DNA of 64,000 nucleotides from JBHIYN01 sp041984235 (GTDB taxonomy: Bacteria; Pseudomonadota; Gammaproteobacteria; Ga0077536): the NCBI GenBank assembly GCA_041984235.1, contig JBHIYN010000016.1, forward strand, positions 72,715 to 136,714, read 5' to 3'. Made by a program: the position numbers and the translations under genes. The notes below the pieces were generated by a model, which was not told where the DNA came from, made no database searches, and saw only the letters and a program-made list of their open reading frames with translations. This document shows positions 1-9,084 of the stretch, piece after piece; within the stretch, counting starts at the first letter, position 1, and every line of letters begins with the position of its first letter.

Positions 1-497
1 TGGCCGCGCGGCTGCGCTCGGCGCCCGAGGTCGACACCGTGCTGGTCGACTTCGCCTGGGTCGAGCGGCTGCAGGCCCTCGCCGCCCTGCTCAGCCGTGC
101 CCTGATCCTGCTGGCCGCGATCCTGGTCGCCGGCACGGTGCTGATTGTCGGCAACACCATCCGCGGCCTGGTGGTGCAGCAACGCGCGGAGATCGAGGTC
201 CTCAAGCTGGTCGGCGCGACCGACGCCTACGTACGGCGGCCGTTTCTCTACAGCGGCGCGCTGCACGGCCTGGCGGCGGGCTGCCTCGCGCTGCTGCTGG
301 TCGAAGGGGTGTTCCTCGCCCTGGCCGGCCCGGTGCGCGCGCTGGCCGCCACCTATCTCAGCGATTTCGTCCTCGGCGCCCCCGGCTGGCGCTTCGCCGC
401 AGCCGTGATCGGGGTTGCCGCGGCCAGCGGCTGGGGCGGCGCCTGGCTCGGCACCGCGCGCAGCCTGCGCGCGCTGGAGGTCGGCGCGGAGGCGTGA
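1..497 (+). CDS. ftsX: Cell division permease FtsX, 3' part (5' end outside window)
   Basis: This is the C-terminal part of FtsX, the inner-membrane partner of the FtsE ATPase; FtsEX activates septal peptidoglycan hydrolysis during division. The reading frame enters from the left edge, so the N-terminal tail, first membrane segment and most of the periplasmic loop are missing. Three hydrophobic segments are visible (about bases 75-150, 245-335 and 385-450). Between the first two lies the cytoplasmic stretch RAEIEVLKLVGAT, typical of FtsX and related permeases. The stop lies 32 bases before the rpoH operator, matching the common ftsX-rpoH gene order. Confidence 0.9.
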   Translation, partial: AARLRSAPEVDTVLVDFAWVERLQALAALLSRALILLAAILVAGTVLIVGNTIRGLVVQQRAEIEVLKLVGATDAYVRRPFLYSGALHGLAAGCLALLLVEGVFLALAGPVRALAATYLSDFVLGAPGWRFAAAVIGVAAASGWGGAWLGTARSLRALEVGAEA

Positions 498-529
498 AAA
501 ACGGCCTGGGCGGGGAACCCGGCCGCCCT

Positions 530-556
530 TTAGCACTCTAATCTCGAGAGTGCTAA
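530..556 (+). promoter_or_regulatory. CIRCE element (HrcA operator) upstream of rpoH
   Basis: The two arms are TTAGCACTC and GAGTGCTAA, separated by exactly nine bases. This matches the CIRCE consensus TTAGCACTC-N9-GAGTGCTAA with no mismatch. CIRCE is bound by the heat-shock repressor HrcA and usually sits before groESL or dnaK operons. Here it lies 40 bases before the rpoH start codon, so HrcA probably represses transcription of the heat-shock sigma factor itself. The hrcA gene is not in the window. Confidence 0.95.
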
Positions 557-596
557 AATCGTCTCAGACGAGGCATCCGGGAGGATCCACATCACC

Positions 597-1466
<870 letters not shown>

Positions 1467-1491
1467 GTCGATCGAATGCCGCGCTGCGCCC

Positions 1492-2199
1492 TCAGGCGCG
1501 CGCGGCCGCTTCGACCCGCTTCAGCAAGGACATCAGGTAGAGCAGCAGGAACAGCGCGAAGTAGTACTCCTGCGGCTCGCTGTAGCGCAGCTCGTAAGGC
1601 AGGGACTGCAGACCGGCGAGGTCCTTGATGCGTTCCGGCGTACGCACCAGGATCGCGAGCACCGCGGTCGGCAGGCAGTCGAACGTCGGCCACAGCCACG
1701 TCCCCATCTGCGCAGGCTGCACCTGCGCCGGCGCGCTGATCCCGCGCAGCGGGACGATGATGCCGCCGACCAGCACCCAGATCTCGAGCAGCAGGCGTGG
1801 CTTCTGGTCGAACCAGCTGCTCACGTTGTGCAGGTTGGTTTCGTTCTGGTCGTTGATCCCGGCCAGGTAGTCCGGCGTTGCCCAGCCGAACAGGTGCTGG
1901 CCCCACGACAGCTCTTCGCCGGCGAAGTACACGCAGGCCGCCGTCATCGCCGCACTCCACAGCAGCAGCAGGCTGGTGCCGCCACCGCGCAGCGCGAGCA
2001 GCAGGCGTACGCCGTAGACCGCGCCGATAATCGCCAGCAACGGCGTGAGCAGCTCGATCAGGCCCAGCTCGCCGTCGATCCAGGCACTGTAGGCCGCCGG
2101 ATCGGCAACGCGTACCGGCAGGATGACCAGCAGCAGCAGGGGCGGAAACCACAGCCACAGCCAGCGCGGCAGGACCGCCGCAGGACGCCGCCGCGACAT
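1492..2199 (-). CDS. Multi-pass membrane protein of unknown function (EExSWGQ motif)
   Basis: A 235-residue hydrophobic protein with about six predicted membrane segments, including one right at the N-terminus after an MSRRR start. The central motif is GEELSWGQHLFGWATPDYL, followed by INDQNETNLHN. I recognise this combination from a family of uncharacterised bacterial membrane proteins, but no function is known to me. The ATG was chosen because it starts the hydrophobic N-terminus and lies 5 bases after the cyoE stop. It is therefore probably the last gene of the heme A/oxidase assembly operon, but a role in oxidase assembly is only inferred from position. Confidence 0.8.
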   Translation of the reverse strand: MSRRRPAAVLPRWLWLWFPPLLLLVILPVRVADPAAYSAWIDGELGLIELLTPLLAIIGAVYGVRLLLALRGGGTSLLLLWSAAMTAACVYFAGEELSWGQHLFGWATPDYLAGINDQNETNLHNVSSWFDQKPRLLLEIWVLVGGIIVPLRGISAPAQVQPAQMGTWLWPTFDCLPTAVLAILVRTPERIKDLAGLQSLPYELRYSEPQEYYFALFLLLYLMSLLKRVEAAARA

Positions 2200-2204
2200 C
2201 GGCC

Positions 2205-3122
2205 TCAGGCCAGGCCGGCGAAGGACATCAGCGCGGCCCAGTAGTGATCGAGGAAGAACACCGCGAACAGGCCGGTGAGGTAGATGATCGAGTAGCGGAA
2301 GGTGGCGAAGGCCAGCGCGTCGTCGTGGTCGAACTGCATGCGCACCGCGTAGTAGAGGAAGATCGCGTCCAGCACCAGCGCGCCGGCGAGGTAGACCACG
2401 CCGCTCATGAAGGTCACGTAGGGCAGCAGCGTGGCGACCACCAGGATCAGCGTGTAGAGCAGGATCTGCTGGCGCGTGAAATCGACGCCGTGGGTGATCG
2501 GCAGCATCGGGATGGCCGCCTTGGCGTAGTCCTCGCGGCGATAGATGGCGAGCGCCCAGAAATGCGGCGGGGTCCAGGCGAAGATGATCAGGAACAGCAG
2601 CAGGGCATGCGGGTCCACGCTGCCGGTAACCGCGGTCCAGCCGAGCACCGGCGGCGCCGCACCGGCGGCACCGCCGATGACGATGTTCTGCGGTGTCGCG
2701 TACTTCAGGTACATGGTGTAGATCACGGCGTAGCCGATCAGCGAGGCGAAGGTCAGCACCGCGGTCAGCACGTTGACGAAGGCGACCAGCAGGTACATCG
2801 AGATCGCGCCGATGAACAGCGCGAAGGCCAGCGCCTGCGCGCGATGCAGGCCACCCTGCGGCAGCGGCCGGTTCTGCGTGCGCGCCATCAGGGCGTCGAT
2901 GCGGTACTCGGCGACGTGGTTGATGGCGGCGGCCGAGGCCGCGGCCAGGGCGATGCCGACGGTCGCCGGCACGAACACCGCCAGCGGCACCGTGCCCGGC
3001 GTGGCGAGGAACATGCCGATCACCGCGGTGAACACGATCAGCCCGACCACGCGCGGCTTGCACAGCTCGGCGTAGTCGCGCCAGTGCCCGATCGCGGAGG
3101 GAACCAGGGTGTTGCTCGTCAT
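2205..3122 (-). CDS. cyoE: Protoheme IX farnesyltransferase (heme O synthase)
   Basis: This inner-membrane prenyltransferase adds a farnesyl group to protoheme to give heme O, the precursor of heme A in aa3 oxidases. The 305-residue protein has about nine membrane segments. It shows the family signature around residues 65-85 (INHVAEYRIDALMARTQNRP) and a second conserved block, WTPPHFWALAIYRREDYAKA. The start ATG overlaps the ctaA stop by four bases (ATGA), which indicates translational coupling. It belongs to the assembly operon surf1, Sco-like gene, ctaA, cyoE. The symbol ctaB is equally valid. Confidence 0.95.
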   Translation of the reverse strand: MTSNTLVPSAIGHWRDYAELCKPRVVGLIVFTAVIGMFLATPGTVPLAVFVPATVGIALAAASAAAINHVAEYRIDALMARTQNRPLPQGGLHRAQALAFALFIGAISMYLLVAFVNVLTAVLTFASLIGYAVIYTMYLKYATPQNIVIGGAAGAAPPVLGWTAVTGSVDPHALLLFLIIFAWTPPHFWALAIYRREDYAKAAIPMLPITHGVDFTRQQILLYTLILVVATLLPYVTFMSGVVYLAGALVLDAIFLYYAVRMQFDHDDALAFATFRYSIIYLTGLFAVFFLDHYWAALMSFAGLA

Positions 3123-4120
3123 CGTGTCTCGGGACTGGTGGTTGTCGGGCGGGTCGCGTGGACCAGGGTCATCGACGTCAGCAGCAGTAACGCGGCGCCG
3201 GCGTTGTGTGCGACCGCGACCGCCAGCGGCAGGCCGCCGAGCACGTTGCTGATACCGAGCACGAGCTGCGTCGAGAGGACCGCGAGTATACACCAGCCGG
3301 AAATACGCAAACGGCGCTCGCCGGCGCGCACGGCGGCGATCGCCAGTGCTGCCAGGACCAGCGCGGTGAGCAGGGCGCCGAGCCGATGTGCCATGTGGAT
3401 GGCGGTGCGCGCGGGGGTCTCCAGCACGCCGAATTCGTAGTTGACGCCGAGCCCGCGCCACAGCACGAAGGCCTCGCCGAAGTCGGTGTCGGGCCACCAG
3501 CGGCCGTGGCAGGTGGGAAAATCGGTACACGCCAGCGCCGCGTAATTGGTGCTGGTCCAGCCGCCGAGGAAGATCTGACCCGCCAGCACCGCCAGCGCCA
3601 GCCAGGCCGCGCGGTGCAGGCGCGGGTGCGGCCGTTGCCCCGGGGCAGTCTCCAGGCCCAGCAGGTTCCACCACAGCAGCGCCAGGGTCGCCAGGCCACC
3701 GAGCAGGTGCGCGGAGACCACCAGCGGCTTGAGCAGCCAGGTCACCGTCCACATGCCGAGCACGCCCTGGAACACGACCAGTGGGACCAGCACGTAGACC
3801 ACCCGGCTCGCACCGCCGCGTGCCCGCGTGCGCCAGGCGGCGAGCGCCAGCACCACGATGCCGAGGCCCAGCGTGCTGGCGAGATAGCGGTGGATCATCT
3901 CGCGCCAGGCCTTGCCGCTCTCCAGCGGGCGTGCCGCCCAGTCCGGGTCTTCCAGGTGCACGGCCTCGCTGCCGGCCGGCACGGTGAGGCGGCCGTAGCA
4001 GCCGGGCCAGTCGGGACAGCCGAGCCCGGCATCGGTCAGGCGCACGTAGGCACCGAACACGATCACGGTCAGGGCCAGCAACGGCAGCAGCCAGCTGAGG
4101 ACACGGATCAGGCGCGGCAT
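3119..4120 (-). CDS. ctaA: Heme A synthase (COX15/CtaA)
   Basis: CtaA oxidises the methyl group of heme O to the formyl group of heme A in the membrane. The 333-residue protein has eight membrane segments. It carries the heme-ligand histidines expected in the family (EMIHRYLAS, VSAHLLGG, IHMAHRLGA, VAHNAGAA). There are cysteine pairs in the extracytoplasmic loops (CPDWPGCYG near residue 40 and ACTDFPTCHG near the middle). The start was set at MPRLIRVLSWLL because the upstream in-frame extension is not hydrophobic and looks spurious. Its stop overlaps the cyoE start. Confidence 0.93.
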   Translation of the reverse strand: MPRLIRVLSWLLPLLALTVIVFGAYVRLTDAGLGCPDWPGCYGRLTVPAGSEAVHLEDPDWAARPLESGKAWREMIHRYLASTLGLGIVVLALAAWRTRARGGASRVVYVLVPLVVFQGVLGMWTVTWLLKPLVVSAHLLGGLATLALLWWNLLGLETAPGQRPHPRLHRAAWLALAVLAGQIFLGGWTSTNYAALACTDFPTCHGRWWPDTDFGEAFVLWRGLGVNYEFGVLETPARTAIHMAHRLGALLTALVLAALAIAAVRAGERRLRISGWCILAVLSTQLVLGISNVLGGLPLAVAVAHNAGAALLLLTSMTLVHATRPTTTSPETR

Positions 4121-4151
4121 GTCGTCCGGTCCAGGGCCGCGTGCGCGCGGC

Positions 4152-4724
4152 TCATTTGATCTTGGACGCGCGCAGCAGGCGCTTGAGGTCGCGCTTGATG
4201 TCGCCGGGCTCGCCGGCATCCGCGAAGTGCATCATCACCTGGCCGCGCCAGTCGAGGAACACGACGCCCTGCTCCGCGCCATCGGACGCGCCGCCGGCGG
4301 CCACCGCAGCGGCGAGTCGGGCGCGCGCGGCAGGGTCGACGATCACACGGTGTGCAGCCCCGCCGGGTGCGTCCACCACGGCCGCGATGCGCACGCGGGT
4401 ACCGTCGTGTCCGAGCACGCTGCGGATGGTCTCGAGCGTACCGACGGCTCGCTCGCACGCTTCGGCGCACGGGCCTGGCCCGTAATGGATCATGGCCCAC
4501 TCTCCCGGCGCCAGCGGAATCGCCGCCAGAGCGGCCGTCACCGGGTCGGCGTTGACGTCCAGCGGCGGCTCGATCAGCGTGCCGCGGTTGAGCAGGCTGC
4601 CGCCGCCGGGCGGGCTGACCAGCGCGAGCCAGCTCGCGACCAGGATCGGAACGACGAACAGCGCCACCACCAGGGCGACGGTGTAGCGCGGCGCGAGGCC
4701 CTTGCGTTTTTCGACTTCGGTCAT
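4152..4724 (-). CDS. Sco-like cytochrome oxidase assembly protein, membrane-anchored
   Basis: A 190-residue protein with one N-terminal membrane anchor (residues about 14-36) and a thioredoxin-like periplasmic domain. The domain contains a C-x3-C pair (GPCAEACERAV, about residues 84-92), the spacing used for copper in Sco proteins. Sco proteins deliver or reduce copper at the CuA site of oxidase subunit II. The start overlaps the surf1 stop by four bases and ctaA follows after 31 bases. The sequence is divergent from classical SCO1, and the family name rests on the Cys pair, topology and neighbours. Confidence 0.75.
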   Translation of the reverse strand: MTEVEKRKGLAPRYTVALVVALFVVPILVASWLALVSPPGGGSLLNRGTLIEPPLDVNADPVTAALAAIPLAPGEWAMIHYGPGPCAEACERAVGTLETIRSVLGHDGTRVRIAAVVDAPGGAAHRVIVDPAARARLAAAVAAGGASDGAEQGVVFLDWRGQVMMHFADAGEPGDIKRDLKRLLRASKIK

Positions 4725-5437
4725 GGCAGTGGCTTCTTACGCCGCAGGTTCCAGCCCCCGATCAGCGCCAGCACGGTTGCCATCGCGAACCATTGCACGG
4801 CGTAGGCGGTGTGCTTGGCCGAGCCGTCGCCCGGCAGCGGCCAGTCGGTCGCGAGCGCGCCCAGTGCACCCGCATCGAGGTAGACCACCACCGGTGCCGG
4901 CTCGGCGCCGAGCAGCGGGGCCAGCCCGTCGAGCATCACGCGCTGTACGCGCAGCACGCGCGGGGACAGCCATTCGGCCTCCTCGGCATGCTCGGCCAGC
5001 GTGATGCCGACCACCGGCTCGTCGCCGAGGAAGCCGGTCAGCGTGGTCGGATCGGCCGGTGCAATAGCGTCCGGAACGGTCTCGCGCGTGGGTGGCATGG
5101 GGATCCAGCCGCGGTTGACCATCACCATGCGGCCACCCTCGGTCACGAACGGTGACAGGACCTCGTAGCCGGCACGGCCGGCGCGGGTGCGGTTGTCGAG
5201 CAGGACGTCGAACTCCTGGTAGTGGCCACTGACGGTCACGCGCCGCCAGCGGAATGCCTCGGCGAGCTCGTCGCCGGCCAGCGAGTCGAAGGCCACCGGA
5301 CGCGCCGCCATGCGCTCGGCGAAGGCGGTGTAGCGCGCGTGCTTCTGCGCGGCGCGGTCGAGCTGCCAGAAACCGAGGCGGACAAGCCCCGCGCAGGCCG
5401 CGATCAGCAGCACGGCGAGGATCAGGCGCGTGCGCAT
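4721..5437 (-). CDS. SURF1-family cytochrome oxidase assembly protein
   Basis: SURF1 proteins help insert heme A into oxidase subunit I. The 238-residue protein has the typical two-membrane-segment layout: an N-terminal segment at about 5-20 and a C-terminal one at about 212-230 (HTAYAVQWFAMATVLALIGG). The family motifs are present: LGFWQLDRAAQKH after the first segment, LLDNRTRAGRAGYEVLSPF and VNRGWIP in the periplasmic domain. It is the first gene of the minus-strand assembly operon and diverges from the small DUF2909 gene, so its promoter must lie between 5437 and 5511. Confidence 0.9.
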   Translation of the reverse strand: MRTRLILAVLLIAACAGLVRLGFWQLDRAAQKHARYTAFAERMAARPVAFDSLAGDELAEAFRWRRVTVSGHYQEFDVLLDNRTRAGRAGYEVLSPFVTEGGRMVMVNRGWIPMPPTRETVPDAIAPADPTTLTGFLGDEPVVGITLAEHAEEAEWLSPRVLRVQRVMLDGLAPLLGAEPAPVVVYLDAGALGALATDWPLPGDGSAKHTAYAVQWFAMATVLALIGGWNLRRKKPLP

Positions 5438-5510
5438 CGTGATTGTGGTCGCGGGAACGAATCCCGATAATGACCGTCACACTTCATCAAGCCCACTCCG
5501 TCCCGCTGTC

Positions 5511-5726
5511 ATGGCAGATACCCCGTTCATCAAGGCGCTGGTCATCGCGATCTTCATCGCGATCCTGGTCTCGCTCGCCGCGGCCGGCCTCAACCTGTTC
5601 CGTGACAAGGATCCTTCCGGCGAAGCGACCGTGCGCGCGCTGACCTGGCGCGTCGGACTGTCGATCGGCCTGGTCGCCATGCTCGGCATCCTCTACGCGC
5701 TGGGCATCATCACCCCCAACGCCTGA
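5511..5726 (+). CDS. Twin transmembrane protein, DUF2909 family
   Basis: A 71-residue protein with two membrane segments (about 9-28 and 46-66) joined by a short charged loop (NLFRDKDPSGEATVRALTWR). This size, layout and position between surf1 and ctaE match the DUF2909 family found in proteobacterial aa3 oxidase clusters. Function is unknown; a role in oxidase biogenesis is inferred from context. The ATG at 5511 is chosen because the in-frame upstream extension is not hydrophobic. It is the only plus-strand gene in the oxidase region. Confidence 0.85.
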   Translation: MADTPFIKALVIAIFIAILVSLAAAGLNLFRDKDPSGEATVRALTWRVGLSIGLVAMLGILYALGIITPNA

Positions 5727-5740
5727 GCGCCGCGCCCCGC

Positions 5741-5770
5741 GGAAAAAAGAAGCGCCACTCGAAGTGGCGC
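5741..5770 (-). terminator. Rho-independent terminator of the ctaC-D-G-E operon
   Basis: A perfect 8-bp stem (GCGCCACT / AGTGGCGC) with a 3-base loop lies at 5752-5770, followed on the minus strand by a run of six T at 5743-5748. It sits 24 bases past the ctaE stop and separates the structural oxidase genes from the assembly genes. Confidence 0.88.
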
Positions 5771-5793
5771 CTCGCGTGAACGGCGCGTGCCGT

Positions 5794-6669
5794 CTACAGC
5801 CAGTAGACGAAGATGAACAGGCCGATCCAGACCACGTCCACGAAGTGCCAGTACCAGGCCACGGCCTCGAAGCCGAAGTGGTGCTTGGCGGTGAAGTGGC
5901 CGCTGATCGAACGCCCCAGGATCACCGCGAGCATGATCGTGCCCATGGTGACGTGGAAGCCGTGGAAGCCGGTCAGCATGAAGAAGGTCGCGCCGTAGAT
6001 ACCCGAGTTCAGGGTGAGGCCGAGCTCGTGGTAGGCATGGCCGTACTCCTCGGCCTGCATGAAGACGAACAGCGCGCCGAGTGCGACGGTCGCTGCGAGG
6101 CCCAGGATGAGCTGCTGCCGGCTGCCCTTCTTGAGGCCCCAGTGCGCCCAGGTCACGGTGCCGCCCGAGGTGAGCAGGATGACCGTGTTCCAGAACGGCA
6201 CGCCCCACGCGCCGATGGTTTCCTTGAAGTGGGTGAAGCCATAGGCCGAGGGCGATTCCAGCAGTGGCCACGCGGCGACGAAATCCGGCCACAGGAACTG
6301 GTTGGTGGCCGCGCCCGAGCCCTCGCCGCCGAGCCACGGCACCGAGTAGATGCGCGCGTAGTAGAGCGCGCCGAAGAAGGCGGCGAAGAACATCACCTCG
6401 GAGAAGATGAACCAGGCCATGCCCATGCGGAAGCTGACGTCGACCTGGTCGTTGTAATAGCCGCCCTCGCTCTCCTTGATGACGACGCCGAACCAGCCGA
6501 ACAGCATGAACACGAAGAGCAGGAAGCCGACGCCCAGGATGGTCGGGCCGATACTGCCGCCGTTCAGCGTGGTGGCGCCACCGACGAACATCGTGAAGAT
6601 CGCCACGGTGGCGATGATCGGCCAGCGGCTTGGTTCGGGGACGTAGTATTCGGAATGTGCTTCAGCCAT
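5794..6669 (-). CDS. ctaE: Cytochrome c oxidase subunit III
   Basis: Subunit III of the aa3-type terminal oxidase, a seven-helix inner-membrane protein. The 291-residue length and motifs fit the family: FRMGMAWFIFSEVMFFAAFF with the conserved acidic residue, LLTSGGTVTWAHW, GIYGATFFMLTGFHGFHV, and the C-terminal AVAWYWHFVDVVWIGLFIFVYW. It follows ctaG by 36 bases and ends in a strong terminator. It is the last gene of the structural operon. Confidence 0.96.
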   Translation of the reverse strand: MAEAHSEYYVPEPSRWPIIATVAIFTMFVGGATTLNGGSIGPTILGVGFLLFVFMLFGWFGVVIKESEGGYYNDQVDVSFRMGMAWFIFSEVMFFAAFFGALYYARIYSVPWLGGEGSGAATNQFLWPDFVAAWPLLESPSAYGFTHFKETIGAWGVPFWNTVILLTSGGTVTWAHWGLKKGSRQQLILGLAATVALGALFVFMQAEEYGHAYHELGLTLNSGIYGATFFMLTGFHGFHVTMGTIMLAVILGRSISGHFTAKHHFGFEAVAWYWHFVDVVWIGLFIFVYWL

Positions 6670-6705
6670 GGTTTGAGCTTCCCGGTTGAGAGAATGGCGC
6701 CGGCG

Positions 6706-7284
6706 TCAGGAATGCGGGCGCGTGCCCGCGCTGCCGTCGCGCGACGTCGTGGTCTGTGATTCGAAGAAGGTGTAGGCGAGTGTCAGTACGGTGACGTTCG
6801 CCGGCAGCTTCGGGTCGACCACGAAGCGGACCGGCATGGTGCGGGCCTCGCCCGCGGCGAGTGACTGCTGGGTAAAGCAGAAACATTCGGTCTTGCTGAA
6901 GTAACGCGCCGCCGCGTTCGGCGCCACGCTCGGCACCGCGTTGCCGGTGATCGGCCACTGCGCGGTGTTGACGGCCTCGAACTCGACCACGGTCTCGGCG
7001 CCGGGGTGCACCTGCACCTTGTTCACCAGAGGCCGGAATTCCCACGGCATGCCGGCGTTGACGCTGGTCACGAACTCGACCGTCACCGTGCGTGATTCGT
7101 CGACCGTGGTCTGCGTCGCCTGCTCCGCGCTCAGCCGCCCGGTCTTGCCGTTCAGCCCGGTGATCTCGCAGAACACGTCGTACAGCGGAACCAGCGCGTA
7201 GCCGAAGCCGAACATCACCACCGTCGCGAGCAACAGCCGCGTGACCGTGCGGCGATTGGCGCGCTTCAGATCGTCGCTGCCCAC
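6706..7284 (-). CDS. ctaG: Cytochrome c oxidase copper-assembly protein Cox11/CtaG
   Basis: Cox11/CtaG delivers copper to the CuB site of subunit I. The 192-residue protein has one N-terminal membrane anchor (about 13-35, ending VPLYDVFCEITG) and a periplasmic immunoglobulin-like domain. The copper-binding motif CFCF is present near residue 133 (TECFCFTQQ), as is the preceding AARYFSKT typical of the family. It lies between ctaD and ctaE, four bases past the small membrane gene. Confidence 0.95.
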   Translation of the reverse strand: MGSDDLKRANRRTVTRLLLATVVMFGFGYALVPLYDVFCEITGLNGKTGRLSAEQATQTTVDESRTVTVEFVTSVNAGMPWEFRPLVNKVQVHPGAETVVEFEAVNTAQWPITGNAVPSVAPNAAARYFSKTECFCFTQQSLAAGEARTMPVRFVVDPKLPANVTVLTLAYTFFESQTTTSRDGSAGTRPHS

Positions 7285-7288
7285 GGCG

Positions 7289-7411
7289 TCAGATCCTCGA
7301 CAGGATGCCCCAGGCGTAGATCGCCACCGCGACCGCCGCCAGGATCAGGGCCGTGCGCACGGCGGCCCGCTTGCGGGCCGCCATGTCCGGCGGCGTCTGC
7401 TCGGTCGCCAT
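7289..7411 (-). CDS. Small single-span membrane protein of the oxidase operon
   Basis: A 40-residue protein with a polar N-terminus (MATEQTPPDMAARKRA) and one C-terminal membrane segment (VRTALILAAVAVAIYAWGIL). Tiny membrane proteins commonly sit between ctaD and ctaG in proteobacterial oxidase operons. It lies 7 bases after the ctaD stop and 4 bases before the ctaG start, so it is almost certainly co-translated. The ATG is chosen because a longer in-frame reading overlaps ctaD. It may be an oxidase accessory subunit or assembly factor. Confidence 0.75.
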   Translation of the reverse strand: MATEQTPPDMAARKRAAVRTALILAAVAVAIYAWGILSRI

Positions 7412-7418
7412 CACCGGA

Positions 7419-9017
7419 TCAGCGCATGCCGCCGACGATGGTCGCCGGGTCCGGCGGGGTGTTGAAGCTGTGGTACGGCGGCGGCGAGGACAGCGTCCAC
7501 TCGAGACCGTGCGCGCCTTCCCAGACCTGGTCGCTGGCCTTGGCGCCGCCACGGGCGCACTTGACGATGACGACCACGAACAGCAATTGCGACAGGCCGA
7601 ACACGAAGCCGCCGATGCTCGAGATCACGTTGAAGTCGGTGAACTGCACGGCATAGTCGGGGATACGCCGCGGCATGCCGGCGAGACCGAGGAAGTGCTG
7701 CGGGAAGAACAGGACGTTGACCGAGATGGTCGACAGCCAGAAGTGCCACTTGCCGAGCGTCTCGTCGTACATGTAGCCGGTCCACTTCGGCAGCCAGAAA
7801 TAGGTCCCGGCCATGATCGCGTAGATCGCGCCGGTCACCAGCACGTAGTGGAAGTGCGCGACCACGAAGTAGGTGTCGTGGTACTGGAAGTCGACCGGGG
7901 TCACCCCCAGCATGAGGCCGGAGAAACCGCCGATGGTGAACAGCACCACGAAGGCCAGCGCGAACAGCATCGGCACCTCGAAGGTCATCGAGCTCTGCCA
8001 CATGGTCGCCACCCAGTTGAACACCTTGACGCCGGTCGGCACCGCGATCAGCACGGTGGTGTACATGAAGAACAGCTCGCCGGCGAGCGGCATGCCGACG
8101 GTGAACATGTGGTGCGCCCACACGATGAACGAGAGGAAGGCGATCGCCGCCGTGGCGTAGACCATGGAGGCATAGCCGAACAGCGGCTTGCGCGCGAAGG
8201 TCGGGATGATCGCGGACGCGATACCGAACGCCGGCAGGATCAGGATGTAGACCTCGGGGTGGCCGAAGAACCAGAAGATGTGCTGGAACATGACCGGGTC
8301 GCCGCCGCCCGCCGCGCTGAAGAACGCGGTGCCGAAGAACTTGTCGGTCAGCAGCATGGTGACCGCGCCCGCCAGCACCGGGATCGAGGCGATGAGCAGG
8401 AAGGCGGTGATGATCCAGGCCCACACGAACAGCGGCAGCTTGAGCAGCGTCATGCCCGGCGCGCGCATGTTGAACACCGTGGCGATGATGTTGATGGCGC
8501 CGGCGATCGAGGACGCGCCCATGAAGTGCACGGCGAAGATCAGGAACGGAAAGGCGTCGCCGGTCTGCAGCACCAGCGGCGGGTACATGGTCCAGCCGCC
8601 GGCGGGCGCGCCGCCCGGCATGAACAGGGTCGCGAGCAGCAGGGTGAAGGCGAACGGCAGGATCCAGAAGCTCCAGTTGTTGAGCCGCGGCAGCGCCATG
8701 TCGGGGGCGCCGATCATCATCGGGATCATCCAGTTGGCGAATCCCGTCCAGGCCGGCATGACCGCGCCGAAGATCATGATCAGCGCATGCATGGTGGTCA
8801 TGGAGTTGAAGAACTGCGGATCGACGAACTGCAGCCCGGGCTGGAACAGCTCGAGGCGGATGATCATGGCCATCGCGCCGCCGATGAAGAACATCACCAG
8901 GGCGAAGATCAGGTACATCGTGCCGATGTCCTTGTGGTTGGTCGTCGTCAGCCAGCGCATGATGCCGGCCGGGTGATGGTCGTGGTGCTCGTCGTGGTGG
9001 GTCGCTGCCTCACTCAT
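7419..9017 (-). CDS. ctaD: Cytochrome c oxidase subunit I (aa3 type)
   Basis: The catalytic subunit, carrying heme a and the heme a3-CuB oxygen-reduction site. The 532-residue protein has twelve membrane segments. Visible motifs are WFFGHPEVYILILPAFGI (CuB histidine and cross-linked tyrosine), VWAHHMFTVGM (two CuB histidines) and HDTYFVVAHFHYVL (heme ligands). The N-terminus is histidine-rich (SEAATHHDEHHDHH). The start was set at MSEAATHH because the longer reading runs into the spacer after ctaC. ctaC precedes it by 67 bases. Confidence 0.97.
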   Translation of the reverse strand: MSEAATHHDEHHDHHPAGIMRWLTTTNHKDIGTMYLIFALVMFFIGGAMAMIIRLELFQPGLQFVDPQFFNSMTTMHALIMIFGAVMPAWTGFANWMIPMMIGAPDMALPRLNNWSFWILPFAFTLLLATLFMPGGAPAGGWTMYPPLVLQTGDAFPFLIFAVHFMGASSIAGAINIIATVFNMRAPGMTLLKLPLFVWAWIITAFLLIASIPVLAGAVTMLLTDKFFGTAFFSAAGGGDPVMFQHIFWFFGHPEVYILILPAFGIASAIIPTFARKPLFGYASMVYATAAIAFLSFIVWAHHMFTVGMPLAGELFFMYTTVLIAVPTGVKVFNWVATMWQSSMTFEVPMLFALAFVVLFTIGGFSGLMLGVTPVDFQYHDTYFVVAHFHYVLVTGAIYAIMAGTYFWLPKWTGYMYDETLGKWHFWLSTISVNVLFFPQHFLGLAGMPRRIPDYAVQFTDFNVISSIGGFVFGLSQLLFVVVIVKCARGGAKASDQVWEGAHGLEWTLSSPPPYHSFNTPPDPATIVGGMR

Positions 9018-9084
9018 GGTGTGTGACCTCTGAGTCTGCTGATTCTTTGATACGGTGTACGGGTGACGGCGCGCTGGCGGCCGC

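Noticed and set aside
7353..9026. A long plus-strand frame antisense to ctaD
   Set aside because: It is an antisense shadow of ctaD with a His/Arg/Glu-rich, domain-free product.
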